DNA from: Alistipes sp.
GTDB lineage: Bacteria > Bacteroidota > Bacteroidia > Bacteroidales > Rikenellaceae
Assembly (NCBI GenBank): GCA_020026435.1
Contig: JAHHQK010000022.1
Location: 1 to 33,769 of the forward strand
Length of the DNA: 33,769 bases
Direction of reading: 5' to 3'
Of the stretch, positions 22,801-30,756 are shown piece by piece. Numbering within the stretch: the stretch's first letter is position 1; every line of letters starts with the position of its first letter. The notes under the pieces are model-generated. The model worked only from the letters and a program-made list of their open reading frames with translations, did no database searches and was not told the origin of the DNA. The position numbers were made by a program, and so were the translations under genes.

Positions 22801-23901
22801 TTACTTTTTGAGGGTCAACACCCGTTTCATGGTCCGGAGCTTGTTTTCGGTCTCGCGCCACTCCTCCCCGCACTCCGACTCGGGAAGAAGCCCCCCTCCG
22901 GCATAGAGTCTGAGGCGATCCCCGCCCAGCTCCATACAGCGCAGGTTGACATAGAGATCCGTCCGCCGCTCGGGATCGATCCATCCCACGAATCCCGAGT
23001 AATAACCCCTTCCGCACACCTCTTCCCTGAGGATAAAGCGGCGGGCCTCCTCCTTGGGTAATCCGCATACGGCGGGCGTGGGATGCAGCCTTTCGAGCAG
23101 GCGTCCGATCCGAAGGCAAGGTTTTTTGTCGAAGTAGAAATCGGTCTTGAGATGCACCAGCCGCCCGGCCCTCACCGTGCGGGTCGCGCTCCGCTGCGGG
23201 AGGATCGACTCCCCGCGCAACACCCCGTCGATATAGTCGGCCACGCAACGCTGCTCGCGGCGGTTCTTCCCGCTCCACGCCTCCACTTCGGGCAGGGGTC
23301 CCTCCCCCCAGGCCATCGTTCCGGCCAGGGCCACCACCTGCCACCGTGCGTCATCACCCGACAACAGGATCTCGGGCGACGAGCCGAGCCACATCCCCGT
23401 GAGGGGCGTGCGACACAGGTAGACAAAGGCATCGGGATAGGTACGGCAGGCCTTGAGGAAGGTATCCACCGCCGAGAAATCCGCCACAGAGGGGATCTCC
23501 TCCCTCCGTGCGAGGACCAGTTTCGGGAAACGGCCCCCGATCAGGGCTTCCTTGAAGCGGGCGAACCCCGAGGCATAGGCCTCGCTGACCCGGCGGAAAG
23601 GTTCGTCGTCGGGGGAGCACATCCCCACGGTGGGGAGATCGTCCCCGGGGTCGGGCAGTGCGGTCTCGAACTCCCGTCCCCCCTCGATCACCACGACCGG
23701 GTGGGTGTCGTCCTCGCAAAACGGCGCAATGACAAATCCCCGGCGGGCATCCAGCCCCCCGATTCCCGCGCACGTCACGGCCCGGCCGGCCTTCACGCCC
23801 CGCACCGTCTTCCCGCCGGGCAGGCGGTAGAGGGCAAAGCAGACGTCCCGCCCGGTCAGCAGACGGATCTGCGTCCAATCGTATCTCTTTTCGTAAACCA
23901 T
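22801..23901 (-). CDS. menF: Isochorismate synthase
   Basis: Converts chorismate to isochorismate, the entry to menaquinone synthesis. The 366-residue product is a chorismate-binding family protein. C-terminal motifs are VVALAGTMAWG, HLKTDFYF, LLERLHPTPAVCGLPKEEA, REEVCGRGYYSGFVGWID, RCME and YAGGGLLPESECGEEWRETENKL. The usual GG in HPTPAVGG is CG here. The frame extends 36 codons further, but MVYEKRYDWTQI at 23901 starts after the promoter and a 5' hairpin, so it is chosen. It is the first gene of menF-D-B-C-E. menA and the methyltransferase must be elsewhere. Confidence 0.93.
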   Translation of the reverse strand: MVYEKRYDWTQIRLLTGRDVCFALYRLPGGKTVRGVKAGRAVTCAGIGGLDARRGFVIAPFCEDDTHPVVVIEGGREFETALPDPGDDLPTVGMCSPDDEPFRRVSEAYASGFARFKEALIGGRFPKLVLARREEIPSVADFSAVDTFLKACRTYPDAFVYLCRTPLTGMWLGSSPEILLSGDDARWQVVALAGTMAWGEGPLPEVEAWSGKNRREQRCVADYIDGVLRGESILPQRSATRTVRAGRLVHLKTDFYFDKKPCLRIGRLLERLHPTPAVCGLPKEEARRFILREEVCGRGYYSGFVGWIDPERRTDLYVNLRCMELGGDRLRLYAGGGLLPESECGEEWRETENKLRTMKRVLTLKK

Positions 23902-23913
23902 TTCCTCGAAAAA

Positions 23914-23939
23914 AACGACACCCCTATGCTCCGGTGTCG
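23914..23939 (-). promoter_or_regulatory. Hairpin at the very 5' end of the men operon message
   Basis: On the minus strand CGACACC pairs with GGTGTCG around an eleven-base loop. The stem starts within a few bases of the expected transcription start (near 23938). It could protect the message 5' end or control access to the menF start. Confidence 0.42.
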
Positions 23940-23944
23940 GATTA

Positions 23945-23952
23945 CAAAGGTA
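23945..23952 (-). promoter_or_regulatory. men operon promoter -7 element
   Basis: On the minus strand this reads TACCTTTG, an exact TAnnTTTG, 44 bases before menF. No standard -33 TTG was seen. Confidence 0.68.
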
Positions 23953-24070
23953 GGAAATAGAGTCAAGCCGGGAAAGATTCCGCCCCAAAATTTTTCCATC
24001 CGCCGCCATTTTCCGTCCCCCAAGCCGACAATTTCGAGGCTCTGTATGAGAGTTTTCCCGTAAAAATCAT

Positions 24071-24078
24071 TACCTTTG
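24071..24078 (+). promoter_or_regulatory. GH3 gene promoter -7 element
   Basis: TACCTTTG matches TAnnTTTG exactly and lies 58 bases before the start. A small GC hairpin (GGGC/GCCC near 24099-24111) lies in the leader. Confidence 0.65.
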
Positions 24079-24135
24079 GACAGAAACACCAGTCTTCCGG
24101 GCTAAGGCCCGCCCCGAAGGCCCAAAATTTACGAC

Positions 24136-26862
24136 ATGAAACGACTCTTTACGGCACTGAGTGCCTCCCTGATGCTGATCGGCACACCGACCTCGGCCCA
24201 GCCGACCGCAAAAGGCTACATCGACTTCAACAAAAACGGCCGCATGGACCGTTACGAAGACCCCCAGGCCCCGATCGAGGAGCGTATAGAGAATCTTCTC
24301 TCACAGATGAATCTCGACGAAAAAACCTGTCAGATGGTGACCCTTTACGGTTACCGCCGCGTGCTCCAGGACGATATGCCCACCGAGGAGTGGAAGTCCA
24401 AGTTGTGGAAGGACGGCGTGGGTGCCATCGACGAACACCTCAACGGATTCCAGGGCTGGGGCGTCCCCGTCTACAAAAGCCCCTATCTGTGGCCCGCCTC
24501 GAACCACGCCAGAGCCATGAACCGCGTGCAGCAATTCTTCGTCGAGCAGACCCGTCTGGGTATTCCCGTCGACTTCACCAACGAGGGTATCCGCGGCGTG
24601 GAGGCTTACCGCGCCACCAACTTCCCCACGCAGTTGGGTCTGGGACACACCTGGAACCGCAGTCTGATCCGCCGGGTGGGCTACATCACCGGACGTGAAG
24701 GCCGCCTTTTGGGCTACACCAACGTCTACGCCCCGATCCTCGACGTGGGTCGCGACCAGCGTTGGGGCCGCTACGAGGAGGTCTACGGCGAGGATCCCTA
24801 TCTGGTGGCCGAGCTGGGTGTAGAGATGGTGCTCGGTATGCAGCAGGACCACCAGGTGACCGCCACCTCGAAGCACTACATCGCCTACTCCAACAACAAG
24901 GGCGCACGCGAGGGTATGTCGCGCGTCGATCCCCAGATGCCGCCCCACGAGGTCGAGAACATCCACGTCTACCCCTGGCGCGAGGTCATCTCGCGGGCCG
25001 GTCTGCTCGGTGCCATGAGCGCCTACAACGACTACGACGGAAGCCCCATCCAGAGCAGCCGCTACTGGCTCATGGAGCGTCTGAGAAACGATTTCGGATT
25101 CCGCGGCTATGTCGTCTCGGACAGCGACGCCGTGGAGTACCTCCACTCCAAACACATGGTGGCCGCCGACATGAAGGAATCGGTCTACCAGAGCGTCATG
25201 GCGGGTCTCAACGTACGGTGTACGTTCCGCTCGCCCGACAGCTTCGTCCTCCCGTTGCGGGAGCTGGTGCGCGAAGGTCGCATCCCGATGGAGGTGATCG
25301 ACGACCGTGTGCGCGACGTCCTGCGGGTGAAATTCCTGGTGGGACTCTTCGACAACCCCTATCAGACCGACTTCGAGGCGGCCGACCGTGAGGTCGACGG
25401 CGAGGAACACAACCGTGTGGCCCTCCAGGCCTCCCGCGAGTCGATCGTCCTGCTCAAGAACAGGGACAACATCCTCCCTCTCGACGCCAATGCACTGCAA
25501 CGTGTGGCCGTCATCGGTCCCAATGCCGAGGAAGTGGCCTTTGCCCACACCCACTACGGCCCGCTGGCCACCGAGTCCGTATCGGTGGCCGAGGGGCTGA
25601 GAAGAGCCCTCGAGGGATGTGCCGAGGTGGTGGTAGAGAAGGGTTGCGAGCTGGTTGACGCCCGCTGGCCCGAGTCGGAGATCCTCCCCGAGGAACCCTC
25701 GGAAGAGGAGTGGGAGATGATCCGCCGTGCCGTTGTCGAGGCCGCCAGGAGCGATGTGGCCATCGTTGTCGTGGGCGGCGGACAGCGCACCTGCGGCGAA
25801 AACAAGAGCCGCACAAGCCTCAACCTGCCCGGACACCAGGAGCTGCTCCTGCGCGAGATCCACCGCACGGGCCGTCCGATGATCGTGGTGCTGATCAACG
25901 GCCGTCCCCTGTCGATCAACTGGGCCGCGGCCCATGCCGACGCCATTGTCGAGGCGTGGTATCCCGGATCGCACGGCGGTACGGCCGTGGCCGAGGTCCT
26001 GCTCGGCGACTATAACCCGGGCGGCAAGCTGACCGTGACCTTTCCCAAGACCGTCGGTCAGATCCCCTTCAATTTCCCCGCCAAGCCCGCCTCGCAGATC
26101 GATGGACCGGGCAATCCCGGTCCCGACGGCAACCAGTCGCGCATCAACGGCGCCCTCTACGACTTCGGCTACGGACTCAGCTACACGACCTTTGCATACT
26201 CCGATCTGAAACTCTCGAAGGAGGAGATCCGTCCCGACGAGTCGGTCGAGGTGTCGTTTACGGTGACCAACACGGGCGACGTGCGCGGCGATGAGGTCGT
26301 ACAGCTCTACGTACACGACTGTCTGAGTTCGATCACCACCTACGAGAAGCTCCTCAAGGGATTCGACCGCGTGGGTCTTGAACCGGGCGAGAGCTGCCGC
26401 ATCACGATGCAGCTCACGCCCAAATCCCTCTCGCTGCTCAACGGGCAGATGCAGCAGGTGGTCGAGCCGGGTGATTTCGAGATCATGATCGGTGCATCGT
26501 CGACCGACATCCGTCTGAAAAAGACCCTCCGCGTCATCGACCCCGGGCAGAAGAACCCCACACCCCGCGTGGAGAAGGCCCCCGAAGTGGAGTATCCCCT
26601 CACGCTCAAACGCGGCGATGAGGTGACCCTGCCGGTCAACACCACCCTCCGGCTCGACCGCGTAAAGATCCTCTGGGACAAGGACACCGACTGCCGTTTC
26701 GAGATTCTCTACACCAACGGCGGCGGACAGTTCCTGCCCCTACTCTCGGATTCGGCCTCGGGTGAGGGCGAGCAGGTCTGCCCGTTCAAGGCCACGCGGG
26801 CCAGCGAGGTGCGCATCAGCGTCACCCGCGGCAAGGGCGTGATCCGCAAGGTGGAATTATAG
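24136..26862 (+). CDS. Secreted glycoside hydrolase family 3 enzyme
   Basis: Probable exo-acting beta-glycosidase of 908 residues. A signal peptide (1 to about 21, ending TPTSA) is followed by DFNKNGRMDRYEDP, which resembles an EF-hand-like calcium loop. The GH3 N-terminal barrel contains FTNEGIRG, APILDVGRDQRWGRYEEVYG, ATSKHYIAYS and the nucleophile D329 in GYVVSDSDAVE. The GH3 C-terminal domain has GPNAEEVAFAHTHYG and GENKSRTSLNLPGHQELL, where E555 is a candidate acid/base. A fibronectin-III-like domain (about 690-790) and a further C-terminal beta domain (about 810-908) follow. No SusC/SusD pair or regulator is adjacent, so this is not in a typical polysaccharide locus. Specificity cannot be read. 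Confidence 0.93.
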   Translation: MKRLFTALSASLMLIGTPTSAQPTAKGYIDFNKNGRMDRYEDPQAPIEERIENLLSQMNLDEKTCQMVTLYGYRRVLQDDMPTEEWKSKLWKDGVGAIDEHLNGFQGWGVPVYKSPYLWPASNHARAMNRVQQFFVEQTRLGIPVDFTNEGIRGVEAYRATNFPTQLGLGHTWNRSLIRRVGYITGREGRLLGYTNVYAPILDVGRDQRWGRYEEVYGEDPYLVAELGVEMVLGMQQDHQVTATSKHYIAYSNNKGAREGMSRVDPQMPPHEVENIHVYPWREVISRAGLLGAMSAYNDYDGSPIQSSRYWLMERLRNDFGFRGYVVSDSDAVEYLHSKHMVAADMKESVYQSVMAGLNVRCTFRSPDSFVLPLRELVREGRIPMEVIDDRVRDVLRVKFLVGLFDNPYQTDFEAADREVDGEEHNRVALQASRESIVLLKNRDNILPLDANALQRVAVIGPNAEEVAFAHTHYGPLATESVSVAEGLRRALEGCAEVVVEKGCELVDARWPESEILPEEPSEEEWEMIRRAVVEAARSDVAIVVVGGGQRTCGENKSRTSLNLPGHQELLLREIHRTGRPMIVVLINGRPLSINWAAAHADAIVEAWYPGSHGGTAVAEVLLGDYNPGGKLTVTFPKTVGQIPFNFPAKPASQIDGPGNPGPDGNQSRINGALYDFGYGLSYTTFAYSDLKLSKEEIRPDESVEVSFTVTNTGDVRGDEVVQLYVHDCLSSITTYEKLLKGFDRVGLEPGESCRITMQLTPKSLSLLNGQMQQVVEPGDFEIMIGASSTDIRLKKTLRVIDPGQKNPTPRVEKAPEVEYPLTLKRGDEVTLPVNTTLRLDRVKILWDKDTDCRFEILYTNGGGQFLPLLSDSASGEGEQVCPFKATRASEVRISVTRGKGVIRKVEL

Positions 26863-26899
26863 GTCTTCACCAAGGGCTGCGGCCCTTCACGATACAAGA

Positions 26900-26948
26900 T
26901 CCGGAAACGGGGATGTGGCAATTCGGCATCTCCGTTTCCGGTTTTTTT
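26900..26948 (+). terminator. GH3 gene terminator
   Basis: A 15-bp stem (26900-26914 with 26926-26940, one wobble) with an eleven-base loop is followed by seven T at 26942-26948. Confidence 0.88.
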
Positions 26949-27265
26949 GTGCGGGGAAAAATAGGGAAAGAACAGGCGAATAACAAGCCACAAACAACAG
27001 ATCGGGCAGGTGGAGCGGAGGGCGGAGGGCGGATCGATACTGCAACGGATCAAAATAGCGGATCATGCAGGTCTGACAGACTGAAGCCGACCAAAAGACA
27101 AGGAGAGACAGGGAAAACGGGGCAGACGGGGAGAGACGGCAACGGACTGAGTGGGAAAGGTCGGGCCGCGGTTTGAGCAATGGATCGGGCCGAGATGCAG
27201 GCCGGGGGTAGAAGGTCCGACGAACACTTGGGGACGAATACCATAGCGGGGAGTTAATATACCAC
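26949..27265. other. Gene-free, G/A-rich gap
   Basis: No supported gene on either strand. The plus strand is G-rich and C-poor (28 G against 11 C at 27121-27180), so RNA continuing past recR on the minus strand would be C-rich. This mirrors the skew downstream of tRNA-Glu at 92-702. Confidence 0.55.
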
Positions 27266-27308
27266 AAAAAAAACGGTCTGAAAGCCCTCGGGCCGTCAAA
27301 CCGTTTTT
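27266..27308 (-). terminator. recR operon terminator
   Basis: On the minus strand, ACGG-type arms (27307-27300 with 27277-27270) enclose an inner GCCC/GGGC hairpin (27284-27293) and are followed by an eight-base T run at 27273-27266. T bases at 27304-27308 could let it work on the plus strand too. Confidence 0.78.
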
Positions 27309-27360
27309 CGGTATTCTTTCGGGGGAGTTGTCTCCGTCCGTGGCGTATGTTCCCTTTCCG

Positions 27361-27957
27361 CTACTCGATCTCGCGGCGGTTGCGCAGGGCGTGGGTGATG
27401 GTCAGCTCGTCGACATACTCCAGCTCGTCGCCAAAACCGATGCCGCGGGCAATGGAGGTCACCTTCACCCCCTCGAACTGACGCAGACGGTTCATCAGAT
27501 AAAACAGCGTCGTCTCGCCCTCCACCGAGGTGGAGATGGCAAGGATCACCTCCCGAACCCCTCCTCCTGCAATGCGGTCCAGCAGCAAATCGATCTTCAG
27601 ATCCGACGGCGAGATGCCCTGCATGGGCGAAATCACGCCGCCCAGCACATGATACAGACCGCAGTACTGGTGGGTATTCTCGATCGAGAGCACATCGGCC
27701 ACCTGCTCCACGACACAGATCGTCGAATGATCGCGCTCGCGGTCGGCACAGATCGGACAGACGTCCTCGTCGGAGAGGTTGTTGCAGATCGTGCAGTATT
27801 TCACCTCGTTGCGGAAGCGGTCGATGCTCCTCGTCATGTCGCCCACCGATTCGGGTTCCATCTTCAGAATGTGGATCGCCAGGCGCAGGGCCGTGCGGCG
27901 TCCGATTCCGGGGAGTTTCGACAACTCGCCGACAACGTCCTTCAGTAATTGCGACAT
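27361..27957 (-). CDS. recR: Recombination protein RecR
   Basis: RecR works with RecO (and RecF) to load RecA at DNA gaps. The 198-residue product has the helix-hairpin-helix LPGIGRRTALRLA (15-27), a four-cysteine zinc finger (C55, C58, C67, C70 in CTICNNLSDEDVCPIC) and a Toprim domain from about 79 (ICVVEQVADVLSIENT). YHVLGGVISPMQGISPSDL and IARGIGFGDELEYVDELTI follow. Length is standard. It starts three bases after the batE stop, so it is translated from the bat transcript. The strong terminator at 27266-27308 closes the unit. recF, recO and dnaX are not nearby. Confidence 0.97.
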   Translation of the reverse strand: MSQLLKDVVGELSKLPGIGRRTALRLAIHILKMEPESVGDMTRSIDRFRNEVKYCTICNNLSDEDVCPICADRERDHSTICVVEQVADVLSIENTHQYCGLYHVLGGVISPMQGISPSDLKIDLLLDRIAGGGVREVILAISTSVEGETTLFYLMNRLRQFEGVKVTSIARGIGFGDELEYVDELTITHALRNRREIE

Positions 27958-27960
27958 GGG

Positions 27961-28839
27961 TTAGATCTCCTCGATTTTACGCTCCTCGAGCCATCCCTTC
28001 TTGCCGTCGGCGATCGTCACCTCACACCATCCGTCGAGACGGTTCTCGATGCGGAGCGTCGTGCCCTCGTGCAGGACGAAAAGATCCGTCGCCGACTTGT
28101 CGGGCGAACTCTTTACGGCCACCGATGCCGACATGACCACCGCCTGCGAACGGTCCAGCATCTCGCGACGCTCGCCCACGGCCAGCCATGTGGTCACCAC
28201 GAAGCACAGGCCCGCCAGCATCGTGCCGTAGAAGCCCACCTTGCGCAACACGAGACGCTGCGCCAGCAGAAAGTTCAGGAATAGAACCAAAGCCCCCGCC
28301 AGAAAGACCAGCGAGAGGATGCTCCACGCCGTGCAGCTCATCATGCGGCGCACGGCACGCAACCAGCTGCCGAGGAAAAATTCGGGTACCTTCTCGATGT
28401 TGTCCTTCGTGTGCGACTCGGCCACTTCGAGGTTATAGCGGTAATCCGCCACTCCGGGATCGAGGCGCAGGGCACGGTGGTAGTAGAGGATGGCATGTCC
28501 CAGATCGTCCTCCTTGAAGTAGGCGTTACCCAGATTATAGTAGAGTTTTGCCGAGCTCAGACCCCGGGCGATCAACTGCTCGAAGCCCTCGGCCGCACGG
28601 CGGAAATCGTTGTTGGCATAGGCCGCACAGGCCGCATCCCAGATCTGGGTATCGGTCGGCTCCGCAGCCGCAGTTCCGGCCTCTGTCCCGGTCGGGGTTT
28701 CGCCGTCGGCGGCCTCACCGCCCGACACACTGCCGATGGTGTTGCCCGACACGCTGTCGACGGCCTCCTGGGCCGCAACCTCGGGCGTCCACATTACTGC
28801 ACAGAGCAGAACAAGACAAATGATTATCTTCTTCATCAT
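27961..28839 (-). CDS. batE: BatE-like protein (TPR repeats + SH3 domain)
   Basis: Envelope protein of 292 residues. A signal peptide (1 to about 23) is followed by a Gly/Thr/Ala-rich linker and two TPR units (about 64-133, with LYYNLGNAYFKEDDLGHAIL). Two membrane helices (about 173-193 and 202-221) and a C-terminal bacterial SH3 domain (about 233-286, ending DGWCEVTIADGKKGWLEE) follow. This is the BatE layout of the Bacteroides aerotolerance (Bat) operon. It sits just downstream of batD, which strengthens the name. Proposed roles concern redox or stress tolerance, but the molecular function is not established. An ATG one codon later is an equal start choice. Confidence 0.85.
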   Translation of the reverse strand: MMKKIIICLVLLCAVMWTPEVAAQEAVDSVSGNTIGSVSGGEAADGETPTGTEAGTAAAEPTDTQIWDAACAAYANNDFRRAAEGFEQLIARGLSSAKLYYNLGNAYFKEDDLGHAILYYHRALRLDPGVADYRYNLEVAESHTKDNIEKVPEFFLGSWLRAVRRMMSCTAWSILSLVFLAGALVLFLNFLLAQRLVLRKVGFYGTMLAGLCFVVTTWLAVGERREMLDRSQAVVMSASVAVKSSPDKSATDLFVLHEGTTLRIENRLDGWCEVTIADGKKGWLEERKIEEI

Positions 28840-28845
28840 GGTTTC

Positions 28846-30702
28846 TTATCGTTTAATGGCCGACTCGATGCGCGAAATGAAATCCACGCCTTCGGCATAT
28901 ACATCGCTCATCTGAGCCGACTCCACGGGCGAATACTGCGCCTCGTCGCAGAGCGTCACGATCGACGTGAAGCGTTGCGACTCCTCGGCGGCAATGCCCC
29001 TCTTGTGCAACTCCTCGCGGACGTTCTCCTTCGTGAGGTTCGAGACCGGGATGTTGAACTTGTCGCTCATATAGCCCCACAGCGCACGCAGCATCTCCTC
29101 GTAGAAGGCATGGCGGTTCCCCTGCTCCATGTACTTTCTGGCGGCACGGAATCGCTGAATGGCCACCTTGTTGGCACGGCGGCCCTTGACCAGGGCCACA
29201 TTCTGCGACTCGCGGATGCGTTTGCGCAGCAACACATAGCTGCCTCCGAAGAGGACCAGCACGCCGCCGAGCAGCGTCCAGTACAATGTGCTGAAGAGGA
29301 ACGGCTCGCGATCGGCCTTCAGGTGGGGGTTATTCATCTTGATGAAGCGAATATCCTGTCCCAGCATCCGAACCTCCTCCTTCGACATTCCGCGCGAGGA
29401 CATCACCACGGCCTCACCGCCCGCCGTATCGGGAGCGATATCCAGCGACATGGGTTTGGTGTGCAGCGACACATACTCGTCCTTCTCGGGATCGAAATAG
29501 GAGAACTCCACGGGTTCGATGTCATAAACGCCCTCGGCACGCGCGATGAACGGATACTCGAACTGGCGGTAGCCCGACACTCCGGCGGCCGAAGTGTTGA
29601 TCGACTCGGTGGTCTTGACGTTATACAGCTCGAACGAAGCCGGCAGCGTGAGTTTCGGCGCCTGCACGAAGGTCAGGTTACCCATACCCGAGATCTTGAC
29701 CGTACACGTGGCCGCCGAATTGGCCGCCAGGTGGTCGGGCGGAAGGACGGCACTCATCTTAAAGTTGCCGACCGCACCGCTGAAGCTCGCGGGTGCTCCC
29801 GCCGGGAGGGGTTTGACCGTGATGCTGAGCCGCTGGCTCTGCACCTTGCGCGGCACGTTGTAGACCTCGTGACCCGGACCGAAGAAGGGGTCGTAGTTGC
29901 GGCTCTGCACCACAACCTGGGCCACGGCCGTAAGTTCGGCCGGGTCGATCACAAGCGTGCCGGCCTGCTGGGGATAGAGCAGGAACTCGCGGGCGACCTG
30001 CGTGTCGTAGACCTTGCCGTTGAACGTCTCGCGGTTGTGGCCCGAGTTGTCGACATTCAGCTCCTGGGCCCAGAAACCGTTGAACGACGGGAACTTCACG
30101 CCCTCGAAGCCCACGACATTGGCCCTCACATAGAGTTTGAAGGTCACCCTCAGCGGCTCGCCCTTATAGACCGACGTGCGCGACACGATCGTGCGTAGCA
30201 GGATGTCGTCCTTGGCGATCTGATTCTCGACCGAAGCCCGGTCCTCCCCGTCGGAAGTCCCGCGCTCCGCCCCGGGTGCTCCGCCCGAGGACTGGCCGCC
30301 CGTCTCCTTGACGATCTCCACGGGGAGGGTCTTGGTCTGGTGCGTCTGACCGTCGACCCGAATCGAGGCCGATCCGATGGTCAGGTTGCCCTCGCTCTGG
30401 GCCAACAGCACATAGGTGTAGGTGGTGCTGACCGTCGTGGTACTCTTGCCGTTGATCGACGACCAGCTCGTGCCCGTCGACACCGACGGACCGGCCAGCA
30501 CTTCAAACCCCTCGAACTGCGGTGCGGAGAACGTGCCCTCGTCGGGATTGGCGTTGAGCCGGAACTCGACACGGAAAGGTTCACCGACGGCAACCGTCAG
30601 TGGGGAGGAGGCTTCAAACACAATCTTCCCGGCAGCTGTTGCCGAGAAGATTGCAAAGGTTAAGATTACGGCACAAGCCGTTTTCAGGACAAAATCTCTC
30701 AT
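28846..30702 (-). CDS. batD: BatD-like protein (oxygen tolerance family)
   Basis: Membrane-anchored periplasmic protein of 618 residues. A signal peptide (1-24, ending ATAAG) leads to a long series of beta-sandwich segments, for example GEPFRVEFRLNANPDEGTFS, YKGEPLRVTFKLYVRANVVG and the repeated pattern of a protein 'oxygen tolerance' domain. A single membrane helix (about 465-490, YWTLLGGVLVLFGGSYVLL) is followed by a cytoplasmic helical tail. Members occur beside MoxR-type ATPase and von Willebrand-domain BatA/BatB genes. Here only batD and batE are present, with fumarase upstream and recR downstream. A -7 box lies just before the gene. Confidence 0.9.
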   Translation of the reverse strand: MRDFVLKTACAVILTFAIFSATAAGKIVFEASSPLTVAVGEPFRVEFRLNANPDEGTFSAPQFEGFEVLAGPSVSTGTSWSSINGKSTTTVSTTYTYVLLAQSEGNLTIGSASIRVDGQTHQTKTLPVEIVKETGGQSSGGAPGAERGTSDGEDRASVENQIAKDDILLRTIVSRTSVYKGEPLRVTFKLYVRANVVGFEGVKFPSFNGFWAQELNVDNSGHNRETFNGKVYDTQVAREFLLYPQQAGTLVIDPAELTAVAQVVVQSRNYDPFFGPGHEVYNVPRKVQSQRLSITVKPLPAGAPASFSGAVGNFKMSAVLPPDHLAANSAATCTVKISGMGNLTFVQAPKLTLPASFELYNVKTTESINTSAAGVSGYRQFEYPFIARAEGVYDIEPVEFSYFDPEKDEYVSLHTKPMSLDIAPDTAGGEAVVMSSRGMSKEEVRMLGQDIRFIKMNNPHLKADREPFLFSTLYWTLLGGVLVLFGGSYVLLRKRIRESQNVALVKGRRANKVAIQRFRAARKYMEQGNRHAFYEEMLRALWGYMSDKFNIPVSNLTKENVREELHKRGIAAEESQRFTSIVTLCDEAQYSPVESAQMSDVYAEGVDFISRIESAIKR

Positions 30703-30712
30703 TGAGTTTTTC

Positions 30713-30720
30713 CAAATATA
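30713..30720 (-). promoter_or_regulatory. batD promoter -7 element
   Basis: On the minus strand this reads TATATTTG, an exact TAnnTTTG, 10 bases before the batD start, implying an extremely short leader. No terminator is seen between fumarase and batD, so read-through from fumarase is also possible. Confidence 0.5.
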
Positions 30721-30756
30721 TTACTACTTTGGTATTATAACGATTCCCAAATGATT

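Noticed and set aside
28411..30198. A 595-codon plus-strand frame opposite batD/batE, and similar long antisense frames opposite prfC, cls and the GH3 gene
   Set aside because: These are shadows created by high GC codon use. The sense strand carries clear families and the antisense products are His/Arg/Leu/Val-rich without motifs.
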